From Archaeoglobaceae archaeon (GTDB lineage Archaea > Halobacteriota > Archaeoglobi > Archaeoglobales > Archaeoglobaceae), in contig JALVJV010000011.1 in NCBI GenBank assembly GCA_027028145.1, positions 1 to 64,000 on the forward strand: 64,000 nucleotides of DNA, in the 5' to 3' direction. The notes beneath the pieces were generated by a model. It made no database searches. It saw only the letters and a list, made by a program, of their open reading frames with translations, and had not been told where the DNA came from. A program made the translations under genes and the position numbers. Below are positions 1 through 7,814 of the stretch, in pieces; position 1 is the first letter of the stretch; each line of letters starts with the position of its first letter.

Positions 1-617
1 ATTATATATCTTAAGGGCAATGGAAATTCATTTATATTAATATTAAAATCTACATCTATTATACTATATCCTGCTTCTTCAAACATTTTTTTAGCTGTAT
101 GATATGTAAAGAATCTAATATGACCAAAATCAAGCAATCCTGCATTCTCATATTCAAATTTTCCTTTTAGTAAGTCTAATCTCATTTTCCAATTTGCAAT
201 ATTTGGTATAGATGCTATAAGGATACCATTATTTTTTAAATATTTTCTTAACTTAATTAATACATTTTTAGGATTAAATAAATGCTCTAATACATCAGCG
301 CAAATAATAATATCAAAATAATTTTCTGGATAAGGTAAATCGATATCTTCAATATCTCCAATAACAACACTATCTAAGACTTTTTCTGCTTCTTTTCCTG
401 CTTTTTCTGATATTTCCACACCATAAACTTTATGACCTCTTTTTTTTAATTCCCTACCCAAATACCCCGTAGCACATCCAATATCTAGAATTATCGAAGG
501 TTTGTTAGAGAATTTATTAATAAGATTAATAATTTTTTGATGTATCGAATTTTTGCTAAGGTTTAATGAATATACTACATGACTTTTTTGATCATAATAA
601 GTTCTAACTTTCTTCAT
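1..617 (-). CDS. Class I SAM-dependent methyltransferase (3' end outside window)
   Basis: About 205 codons are visible, reading leftward off the edge of the window, so the C-terminus is missing. The SAM-binding motif I is clear (DIGCATGY, residues 45-52), followed by an acidic ribose-binding position and a motif like ADVLEHLFNP near residue 110. This is the methyltransferase_11/23 type found in polysaccharide clusters, where such enzymes methylate sugars. The ATG at 615-617 overlaps the end of the upstream glycosyltransferase by 14 nt, so the two genes are translationally coupled. The AT-rich composition matches the neighbouring glycosyltransferases. The substrate is unknown; a sugar or lipid-linked glycan is inferred from context. 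Confidence 0.85.
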   Translation of the reverse strand, partial: MKKVRTYYDQKSHVVYSLNLSKNSIHQKIINLINKFSNKPSIILDIGCATGYLGRELKKRGHKVYGVEISEKAGKEAEKVLDSVVIGDIEDIDLPYPENYFDIIICADVLEHLFNPKNVLIKLRKYLKNNGILIASIPNIANWKMRLDLLKGKFEYENAGLLDFGHIRFFTYHTAKKMFEEAGYSIIDVDFNININEFPLPLRYI

Positions 618-1554
618 AATCCCACCATAGCTTCTTAGTTCTATTGAATCTCTTATCAGTTATTTCTTTAATTTCTTTAAAATTAATTAAACAAGCCTTA
701 ATATATATTTTTAATTCGGTAGTCCAGTTTTTCTTAAATTTTATATTAATACAATTTCTTTGAAATATTGATCTTAAATATTCACGGATAAGTATATGTA
801 ATATCTTAAATAATGGTAAATTCAGTAGTACAAATCTGATTTTATTCTTTTTCATTGTAAGTGATATTTCTTTTTTTATTTGCTTTGATGTAGAGCCTTC
901 ATAATGAACTACTGCTGTAGAGAGTAAACATACAATAATGTATCCCGCCTTTTTCACTCTGTAACAGTAATCTGCATCCTCATAATATGCTGGAAAGTAT
1001 CCCTCGTCAAGCAGTCCTACCTTATCAATTACAGTTCTCTTTATTAATAAGCAAGCTCCGGTAATATAATCTGGATATGTGATTATATCATCGTAATTAT
1101 TAATTTGGATTTGAACTCCATCACCACATTTATCAATATATGCACCAATATGCTGAATACTCCCATCTGGATAAATAAGCTTGCAACCAACTATTCCTAT
1201 TTTTTTATCACTCTCTGCAACTTCAACCATTTTTCTTAACCAATCCTTTTGAATTATTAAAATATCATTATTTAATAGTAAAATATAATCCGGATTATAT
1301 TTATTCAATGCATAAACTATGCCTCTATTATTCCCACCAGCAAATCCATAATTTCTATCCAAAGCTAGAACATCAACCCAAGGAAATTTTCTTTTCAAAA
1401 ATTCCACAGAACCATCAGTACTACCATTATCGACGACAATTACCTTATAGTTAGAGTATTCTGTATTTTTCTTTAAAGATATTAAACAATTTTTTAAAAG
1501 ATTTTTACCATTCCAATTAACTATTATAATTACAACCTTTGGATCATTTCTCAT
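604..1554 (-). CDS. Glycosyltransferase family 2 (rhamnosyltransferase-like)
   Basis: A GT-A fold enzyme that transfers a nucleotide-activated sugar. The N-terminus has the family signature IIIVNWNG, then IVVDNGSTDGS, a GGNNRG segment, and the metal-binding LLNND motif about 100 residues in. The PAYYEDADYCYR stretch near residue 195 matches the ED motif that supplies the catalytic base in GT2 enzymes. I chose the ATG at 1552-1554 (MRNDPKVV) rather than the codon five positions upstream, because family members begin close to the first beta strand and this leaves a modest overlap with the preceding gene, which ends at 1544. No membrane segments are evident. Its job is probably the assembly of a surface glycan or S-layer oligosaccharide. 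Confidence 0.88.
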   Translation of the reverse strand: MRNDPKVVIIIVNWNGKNLLKNCLISLKKNTEYSNYKVIVVDNGSTDGSVEFLKRKFPWVDVLALDRNYGFAGGNNRGIVYALNKYNPDYILLLNNDILIIQKDWLRKMVEVAESDKKIGIVGCKLIYPDGSIQHIGAYIDKCGDGVQIQINNYDDIITYPDYITGACLLIKRTVIDKVGLLDEGYFPAYYEDADYCYRVKKAGYIIVCLLSTAVVHYEGSTSKQIKKEISLTMKKNKIRFVLLNLPLFKILHILIREYLRSIFQRNCINIKFKKNWTTELKIYIKACLINFKEIKEITDKRFNRTKKLWWDYEES

Positions 1555-2653
1555 AGCTATACACCACATTTTTGTAGATTTTTAATATATTGCTTGCAGT
1601 TTTTTCCCAACTGAATTTCTTAGCTCTTTTTAAACCCTTCTTTTTTAAACTGTTTTTTAGGCTTTCGTCTGTTATAACATCATAGATGGCTTTTACCAAT
1701 TCATCGATATTTAGGGGATTTACCATAATTCCTGCATTTCCTACAACTTCTGGTAAAGAGGAGGTATTTGATGTGATTACAGGACAGCCACAAGCCATAG
1801 CTTCTAAGGGAGGTAGTCCAAATCCTTCATACAGTGATGGATAGACAAACACTTCTGCATGAGAATAATAATATGGTAAATTCTCCTCCTGGACATATCC
1901 AGTAAAAATCACATCATTATGCATATCGAGTTTGTTAATAACATTTATTGTCATCTTACCAAATCTTTCTACTTCTGGAACTCCGACTTTTACTAATTTA
2001 ACACCTCCAAATTCTTTAGGATACTTTTTCTTTAATTTATACAATGCTTTAATAATAGTTATCATATTCTTTCGAGGATATTCTGAACCAACGTAGAGTA
2101 TATAAGGGTAATCAAGAGGTCGTTTATCCTTTCTAGGATAAAATATTTCATGGTTTACCCCGTTGTAAACAACTGATACTCTTTCTTCTGGTATTCCAAA
2201 CAACTTACATAGGTCTTTTTTAGTGTTATTGGATATTGCAATAAAATGATTTACATAGTATAAATTCTTTCGCTCAAGAGCTAAAATCATGGGATGCTCC
2301 TTATGTTCGGGAAATTGTGGAAGATATGGAAGAAGATCATGAAATGTAAGTATAATATATTCAAATCTCTTTTTTAAAACAGATAAATATGGTAAAAATG
2401 AGTGAACAGGCAAATGTAGAATATCGCCACTTAAACCTAATGACTTAATGAAGAATGTTAGAGTTTTTTTAGCAAATATAATATGAGAAAATCTTACATC
2501 TAATAAATTCCAGTGAGGGATATCAATAGTAAACGCTTTTACATTCAACTCATTTGATCTTTTTACTAATTTTTTCATAGATCTAAATACATTATTCGCA
2601 TATATTGAAAATGATGTATTTCCTCTTGGTATCAGCATTACGGAGTTTATCAT
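1544..2653 (-). CDS. Glycosyltransferase family 4 (GT-B fold)
   Basis: A 369-residue retaining GT-B glycosyltransferase. The C-terminal donor-binding domain has the E-x7-E signature as YEGFGLPPLEAMACG (about residues 280-295), followed by PVITSNTSSLPEVVGNAG. The linker segment PYILYVGSEYPRKN marks the start of the second Rossmann domain. It lies 3 nt downstream of the next GT4 gene and overlaps the GT2 gene at its own 3' end, so it is part of one leftward operon. It resembles mannosyltransferases of the WbaZ/RfaG group, but the donor cannot be read from the sequence. Confidence 0.88.
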   Translation of the reverse strand: MINSVMLIPRGNTSFSIYANNVFRSMKKLVKRSNELNVKAFTIDIPHWNLLDVRFSHIIFAKKTLTFFIKSLGLSGDILHLPVHSFLPYLSVLKKRFEYIILTFHDLLPYLPQFPEHKEHPMILALERKNLYYVNHFIAISNNTKKDLCKLFGIPEERVSVVYNGVNHEIFYPRKDKRPLDYPYILYVGSEYPRKNMITIIKALYKLKKKYPKEFGGVKLVKVGVPEVERFGKMTINVINKLDMHNDVIFTGYVQEENLPYYYSHAEVFVYPSLYEGFGLPPLEAMACGCPVITSNTSSLPEVVGNAGIMVNPLNIDELVKAIYDVITDESLKNSLKKKGLKRAKKFSWEKTASNILKIYKNVVYSYEK

Positions 2654-2655
2654 GT

Positions 2656-3735
2656 TTAATTTCCACCGTAAATACTTTTTAACCTTTCTACAACATCATC
2701 CCAGCTCATTAGTTTTTTAACGTTAATGACCTTTCTACCAGCGACATCTTCAATTAGTCTAGCTAAATCATCAATATCAATTGGATAATTTACTCCAAAG
2801 ACATTTTGATTATCTACCCACTCACGTAAAGCGGAGGTATTCGCAACTATGCATGGTGTTTTAGCCGCTAAAGCTTCGGCTACGACTATACCATAGGCCT
2901 CATACTTGGAAAGTAAAACTAAAACATCAGCTTTGGCATATCTTTTAATAAGCTCATTTCTATTTAAATTCTGATAAAATCGAATTCTATCTAAAACTCC
3001 AAGTTTTCTAGCCAATTTTATTAGATTTTGCCTATAAGGCCCTTTTCCAACAATTTCCAAAACATATTCTTTACCAAGCTTGGTTAGAGCTCTGATAACA
3101 TGCTCAATACCTTTATACTTTTCTAATCTACCGACATAAAGAATAACTTTTTCACTTTGATCTTTTCCACGTTTAATTTTATCTACACATTTAAATTCGT
3201 CAAAATTTATTCCATTTGGAATAATGTAAACTTTTGATGAATATACTCTAAAATCTCTTAAAATTAAATCTTTCTCAAACTTGGATACACATATAATAGC
3301 ATCGGATTTATCGAATATTTTTCTACCTAAGATTTTGTATGGTTTATGTAAGATATTTCTGGTAAAAGTATGTCCTTTTCCGTGATAATGGGGTGTAAAA
3401 ATGAACTTACTATTATTATCTTTCGCTAAAGATGCAAATAAAGCAGGAAGGGCATGATAACTGTGCGCGTGAACTATATCATATTTATATAAATATTTTT
3501 TAAAGAATATATACATATCAAATGATATATGATACGCGTTTGAAGGTGCAAACGATTTAAATCTTCTGACAATGATTCCATCGATTTCCTCAACCTTTGG
3601 AAGTTTTCCCGTTGGATCTGTAGTTATAACCTCTATTTCAAAATCTCTAGCTAACCTTTTAGATATCTCATAAACGTGAGTTTCAACGCCTCCGATATGT
3701 GGATAAAATCTTGGACAAACCTGAGCGATTCTCAT
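2656..3735 (-). CDS. Glycosyltransferase family 4 (GT-B fold)
   Basis: A second GT4 enzyme of the same operon. The N-terminal acceptor domain opens with RIAQVCPRFYPHIGGVETH, the typical glycine-rich start of PimA/PIG-A-like enzymes. The donor domain has VILYVGRLEKYKGIEHVI and the E-x7-E motif as KYEAYGIVVAEALAAKTP. I chose the ATG at 3733-3735 (MRIAQV) because homologues usually begin with MRI; an ATG four codons upstream (3745-3747) is also possible. The gene appears to be the promoter-proximal member of the leftward glycan operon, with an AT-rich gap of about 130 nt upstream. Confidence 0.87.
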   Translation of the reverse strand: MRIAQVCPRFYPHIGGVETHVYEISKRLARDFEIEVITTDPTGKLPKVEEIDGIIVRRFKSFAPSNAYHISFDMYIFFKKYLYKYDIVHAHSYHALPALFASLAKDNNSKFIFTPHYHGKGHTFTRNILHKPYKILGRKIFDKSDAIICVSKFEKDLILRDFRVYSSKVYIIPNGINFDEFKCVDKIKRGKDQSEKVILYVGRLEKYKGIEHVIRALTKLGKEYVLEIVGKGPYRQNLIKLARKLGVLDRIRFYQNLNRNELIKRYAKADVLVLLSKYEAYGIVVAEALAAKTPCIVANTSALREWVDNQNVFGVNYPIDIDDLARLIEDVAGRKVINVKKLMSWDDVVERLKSIYGGN

Positions 3736-3877
3736 TAAGTTAGGCATTAAGCTTTTAACTATTTATAGTCTATTTTGGTCTTTTCAGCACTACTAAAGTT
3801 TTAAATGTTTATGAATGAACGCCTAAGTAGTAAAATTTAAATATAGAAATTTTAAACTATCTAAACTTCGAACTCAA

Positions 3878-5113
3878 CTATATTTTACCGCTTCTTTTAA
3901 GCTTTCTTATTTTTTCCTTCAGACTATTTTCCTCTATCATCCTTCTCTTCTGCTTAGTTCTCCTTAAAAACTCTTTTACAACTAATTCCAGTTCCTCCTT
4001 AAGCTCTGGACAACCGATCTCCTCAAACCTGTGACTTTCAACATCATAGATGCCCTTACAGCCTTTATAAAACACCGCCACTTTATGTCTCTCAAATTTT
4101 GGATCGACAATTTTGCTCGAAAAGGATCCAAACGATTCTGCAAACGCGACCTTTGAAAAAAGTAGACTTACATCCACTCTATCATCGACGAACTTAATTA
4201 CGAATCTTCTCAAATTTGCATGGGATATGTAGCCGTCAAACTTTGTGATTTTTCCATTTGGGATTTTAATAAAAAATGGGACTTTAATTAATTCGTCATC
4301 CAAAAATACACCGTGCCCTCCTCTGCCTCTTTCTCCCAGAAGTTGTCCGTGATCGCTGGTAACTATAACAAGAGAATTATCCAAAATACCTTTGTCATTT
4401 AAAACTTCCATAAGCTTTTCAAACTTCCTTTTAAGGTATCTAAGCTGAGCTTCGTATTCGGCTCTGACATTGTTCGATCTGTAGGGCTCATGAAGTTCCA
4501 TTATGTTCATAAATATAAAAAACGGCTCTTTAAAGTTGGTTTTTCTAATCTTTTTTATGATTTTGCTTATTCCCTTCTCTTTTGGCCATCCACCAACGAA
4601 ACTGCTAAGCTTTCTGTACGCGAATACTGCACACCCTTTAAATAGAAGTTTTAATTTCCTTTTCTTCAAAATGCTGATCAAAACTCCCAAAGGACTCTTT
4701 GTAAGCGTTTCTTCTGTAAGGTATCTAAGTTCATCTGGCTTAAGAAACAACCTATCTGGCACATTGCTGTTGAAGTAAATGTGGTCAAAATCTCCAAACC
4801 CAAATCTTTCCGTCAAAAATGCGTTAGCTATAAAAAGATACGTCGTATAACCCCTTCTCTTTAAATCGTTTACAAGGTTATCCTTAATCTTAAACTCAAT
4901 CTTACCGACCTTTCTATTCTTGCTCTCATGAGCTCCGTGTTCACTTGGATACAATCCTGTAAGCATCGATGCATGGGCTGGAATAGTCCAAGGGGCAGTT
5001 GTTACTGCAAAATCCATTTTATAAAATCCGTATTTGCTCAGCACATCCCAAATTTCATTCGAGTAGTCGAGTCTTAGGCAATCGATAACTATTACAACTA
5101 CATTCTTCACCAT
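3878..5113 (-). CDS. Sulfatase-family hydrolase (alkaline phosphatase superfamily)
   Basis: 411 residues with the alkaline phosphatase/sulfatase fold. Metal ligands appear in VVVIVIDCLRLD at the N-terminus and in VIVTSDHGQLLGERG near residue 250. The nucleophile region reads APWTIPAHASMLTGLYPSEHG; a canonical sulfatase would have C/S-x-P-x-R, so formylglycine conversion at a Cys is not expected here and a Thr or Ser nucleophile is more likely. The basic C-terminus (RRTKQKRR and following) may be unstructured. No signal peptide is visible. It sits between glycan genes, so it may hydrolyse or transfer a phosphate or sulfate ester on a surface polysaccharide; that role is inferred. Confidence 0.82.
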   Translation of the reverse strand: MVKNVVVIVIDCLRLDYSNEIWDVLSKYGFYKMDFAVTTAPWTIPAHASMLTGLYPSEHGAHESKNRKVGKIEFKIKDNLVNDLKRRGYTTYLFIANAFLTERFGFGDFDHIYFNSNVPDRLFLKPDELRYLTEETLTKSPLGVLISILKKRKLKLLFKGCAVFAYRKLSSFVGGWPKEKGISKIIKKIRKTNFKEPFFIFMNIMELHEPYRSNNVRAEYEAQLRYLKRKFEKLMEVLNDKGILDNSLVIVTSDHGQLLGERGRGGHGVFLDDELIKVPFFIKIPNGKITKFDGYISHANLRRFVIKFVDDRVDVSLLFSKVAFAESFGSFSSKIVDPKFERHKVAVFYKGCKGIYDVESHRFEEIGCPELKEELELVVKEFLRRTKQKRRMIEENSLKEKIRKLKRSGKI

Positions 5114-5183
5114 TGATAGGTTTTGCCAATAGTAATAAAAGACCTTCCATAGTTTATTAAAGTCTCATGACAAATATCTTAGT

Positions 5184-6326
5184 GTGAAAATAGCAATAAT
5201 TGGACCATCAAAAAAATATCTATCTGGCGTAAGCTATTACACAATTAGGCTATCCAACGCTCTGTCCAACTACACCGATGTGAAGACTATACTGTTTCGT
5301 AACATGCTTCCGAAGAGGCTGTTTCCGGGATGGAAAAGAGTTGGAAAAGATCTAACCAAACTTGAGTTTAATAAGAGAGTAGAAGTTCACGAGATTCTCG
5401 ACTGGAACAATCCGATTTCTTGGATTAAAGCCTTCAAAATTGCAAAAGATTGCGATGCCATAATACTGCAGTGGTGGACTTCGAGCGTTGCCCATATGCA
5501 TTTTGCATTAGAATTTATGAATAGGCTGTCCGAGAAAATTCCTACGATTATAGAGTTTCACGAAGTTGTTGATCCTCTCGAAAGCTCAATAATGCCAATA
5601 AGGATTTATTCGAGAGTAATGGGAAGGCTCGTAAGGATGTTTGCGGATTGTTACGTTGTGCATTCGAATGCGGATAAAGATCTTATAAGTAAGGTCTACG
5701 GAATTCCAAAAAGCAGGATATACGTTATTCCGCATGGAATTTACGACCATTATGTCAAGATTGATAAAAACTTAGCAAAAGAAAAACTTGGAATAGACGA
5801 AGACTTCGTTATTCTATTTTTCGGGCTCTTGAGACCTTACAAAGGAGTTAAGTATCTCATAAAAGCATTTGAAAATCTTCCTGAAAATATTATAAAAAAT
5901 TCAAGATTACTTATAGTCGGAGAAACTTGGGAAGACGAAGAATCGGTTGAACTTGCAAGGAGATCAAGGTATTCGGAGAAGATCACACTCATTAACAGAT
6001 ACGTGCCAGACAGCGAAGTTTCCCTGTATTTTTCTTCAGCCGATGTTGTAGCTCTTCCATATTTAAGGGCTTCTCAAAGCGGAGTTGCACACATCGCGAT
6101 GGCATTTGGCCTGCCAATTGTAGCAACTCCCGTTGGTGGGTTGAAGGAATCTCTGGCTAATTATAACGGAACGATATTTATAAATCCTAAAGACATCGAA
6201 GCCTTATCCAAAGCCATTTTGAAGGTGTATGAATGCAGAAAAACCTACCGACCGCCTGAAAATTTAAGGTGGAATAATATAGCAAAGAAATGGGTTGAAA
6301 TTATGTCAAAAATATACTTGTATTGA
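5184..6326 (+). CDS. Glycosyltransferase family 4 (GT-B fold)
   Basis: A 380-residue GT-B enzyme transcribed divergently from the sulfatase. It has the N-terminal motif IIGPSKKYLSGVSYYTIRL, a linker VILFFGLLRPYKGVKYLI near residue 210, and the C-terminal donor site ASQSGVAHIAMAFGLPIVATPVGG. The second Glu of the usual E-x7-E pair is not in its standard form (SQSGVAHIAMAFG), as in several archaeal GT4 subgroups. Translation most likely begins at the GTG at 5184; no in-frame ATG lies near a plausible ribosome-binding site. Composition is less AT-rich than in the leftward cluster. Confidence 0.85.
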   Translation: MKIAIIGPSKKYLSGVSYYTIRLSNALSNYTDVKTILFRNMLPKRLFPGWKRVGKDLTKLEFNKRVEVHEILDWNNPISWIKAFKIAKDCDAIILQWWTSSVAHMHFALEFMNRLSEKIPTIIEFHEVVDPLESSIMPIRIYSRVMGRLVRMFADCYVVHSNADKDLISKVYGIPKSRIYVIPHGIYDHYVKIDKNLAKEKLGIDEDFVILFFGLLRPYKGVKYLIKAFENLPENIIKNSRLLIVGETWEDEESVELARRSRYSEKITLINRYVPDSEVSLYFSSADVVALPYLRASQSGVAHIAMAFGLPIVATPVGGLKESLANYNGTIFINPKDIEALSKAILKVYECRKTYRPPENLRWNNIAKKWVEIMSKIYLY

Positions 6327-6401
6327 TATTGACATTACTTCGATCTACCTCTCGCGGTTATTTAGTAATTCCCAAGATAATTCCAAAAGATTTACATAGA
6401 T

Positions 6402-6413
6402 GAGATGCATCTC
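6402..6413. promoter_or_regulatory. 12-bp perfect palindrome over the ribK start codon (candidate operator)
   Basis: GAGATGCATCTC is a perfect inverted repeat covering the ATG at 6405. The downstream gene fuses a winged-helix domain to riboflavin kinase, an architecture known to regulate riboflavin genes in archaea, so autoregulation through this site is plausible. The palindrome is short and could be a chance product of the first codons. Confidence 0.35.
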
Positions 6414-7070
6414 GATTATGAGATGCTCGAAGTCTTGAAACAGCTGGCTCTGATGAATGCCACGAAGAAGGTTCTGAAGATAAGCTCGAAGGAGTTGGCT
6501 GAGAAGATCGGACAGAGTGTGCAGACTGCCGCGAGAAAGCTGAAAGAGCTTGAGGATGAAGGACTTATCGAAAGAACGCTTACGAGAGACGGGCAGTTCA
6601 TCGTAATTACGGAGAGGGGTAAAAAGATGCTTTATAAGGAGTATCTCGATTACAAGAAGATCTTCGAGGATGAGGGAACGATTACGATTAAAGGGAAGGT
6701 ATTCAGCGGAGTTGGGGAAGGTCGTTATTACGTTTCCTTAGATGGATACAGAAAGCAGTTTATCGAGAAGTTAGGGTTCGATCCGTTCCCCGGCACTCTC
6801 AACCTAAGGATCCCCAAGGAACAGCTTTACTTCAGACGTAAGCTTGACGAGGAGGATGGAATACTGATCGAAGGATTCTCAACTCCGGACAGAACATTCG
6901 GTGAAGTCAAAGCTTTTAGGTGTAAGATTGGGGGCGTAGAGGGTGCGATAGTTATGCCAAAAAGAACTCATTATCCTGAAGACGTTTTAGAGGTTATAGC
7001 TCCCGTGAAGCTTAGAGACGTTCTCAAGCTTAAGGATGGGGATTACGTTGAAGTGGAGGTGATTCTATGA
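6405..7070 (+). CDS. ribK: CTP-dependent riboflavin kinase with N-terminal winged-helix regulator domain
   Basis: Phosphorylates riboflavin to FMN using CTP, the archaeal route. Residues 1-85 form a MarR-like winged helix (SSKELAEKIGQSVQTAARKL, then a wing ending ITERGKKML). The kinase domain follows, with GEGRYYVSLDGY and the conserved FPGTLNLRI near residue 128. This two-domain form is the RbkR type, which acts both as enzyme and as repressor or activator of riboflavin genes. The start is the ATG at 6405; the stop overlaps ribB by 4 nt (ATGA), so the two genes form an operon. Confidence 0.93.
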   Translation: MHLDYEMLEVLKQLALMNATKKVLKISSKELAEKIGQSVQTAARKLKELEDEGLIERTLTRDGQFIVITERGKKMLYKEYLDYKKIFEDEGTITIKGKVFSGVGEGRYYVSLDGYRKQFIEKLGFDPFPGTLNLRIPKEQLYFRRKLDEEDGILIEGFSTPDRTFGEVKAFRCKIGGVEGAIVMPKRTHYPEDVLEVIAPVKLRDVLKLKDGDYVEVEVIL

Positions 7071-7777
7071 TTGAATACGCTCTTAGGCACTTCAGAATGG
7101 GTAAGCCGGTTCTGATATACGATTTCGACGACAGAGAAGGTGAGACGGACATAGCCATTCCGGCGATAGCGGTAACTCCAAAGGATGTGGCGATGATGCG
7201 GATCGAAGGTGGCGGATTGATCTGCGTTGCTATCCATCCCATCGCCGCCGAGAAGTTGGGTTTACCGTTTATGCACGACGTTTTAAGGGTTGCGAGCGAG
7301 AAGATGCCGGAACTCGTGAAGGTTTCGGATGCTCACGATATAAAGTATGATTCCCGCTCCTCGTTTTCGCTTTGGGTGAATCACAGAAACACGTTTACAG
7401 GCGTAACGGACAGAGATAGAGCGCTCACAATCAGAAGGATTGGAGAGGTGGTTGATTACGTGATGCTGAACGGAAAGCGGTTCGACTTCGGAAGCGAGTT
7501 CAGAAGTCCGGGGCATGTTGCTTTGCTGAGAGCCGCTGATGGGTTGGTATACAACAGAGTAGGGCAGACAGAGCTTAGCGTAGCTTTGGCGGAAATGGCT
7601 GGTATCGCTCCAGCCGTCGCAATTTGCGAGATGCTCGATGCTGAAAGCGGAAAAGCACTTTCTAAGAAGAAGGCTAAGGAGTATGCCGAAGAGAAGGGCA
7701 TCCCGTTCGTGGAGGGTAAGGAAATAGTGAAGTGCTACAAGGAGTTCAAGGAAGTCAGAATGAACATCTTTGAATAA
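7067..7777 (+). CDS. ribB: 3,4-dihydroxy-2-butanone 4-phosphate synthase
   Basis: Converts ribulose 5-phosphate to the four-carbon riboflavin precursor plus formate. The substrate and metal loop DDREGETDIAIPA lies near residues 20-32, as in the family, and the rest of the fold is present with FTGVTDRDRALTIR and FRSPGHVALLRA. The segment that normally reads R-x-G-H-T-E is RVGQTELSVALAEMAG here, with Gln in place of His. The length of 236 residues is typical of the monofunctional enzyme without the GTP cyclohydrolase II domain. It is coupled to ribK by a 4-nt overlap. Confidence 0.92.
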   Translation: MIEYALRHFRMGKPVLIYDFDDREGETDIAIPAIAVTPKDVAMMRIEGGGLICVAIHPIAAEKLGLPFMHDVLRVASEKMPELVKVSDAHDIKYDSRSSFSLWVNHRNTFTGVTDRDRALTIRRIGEVVDYVMLNGKRFDFGSEFRSPGHVALLRAADGLVYNRVGQTELSVALAEMAGIAPAVAICEMLDAESGKALSKKKAKEYAEEKGIPFVEGKEIVKCYKEFKEVRMNIFE

Positions 7778-7814
7778 CCAAAAAGTATTTAATTTTTTGT
7801 TCAAGTTCTTGCGC

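Noticed and set aside
3878-5113. Bona fide arylsulfatase
   Set aside because: The C/S-x-P-x-R formylglycine motif is absent (APWTIPAH), so only membership of the broader hydrolase superfamily is supported.
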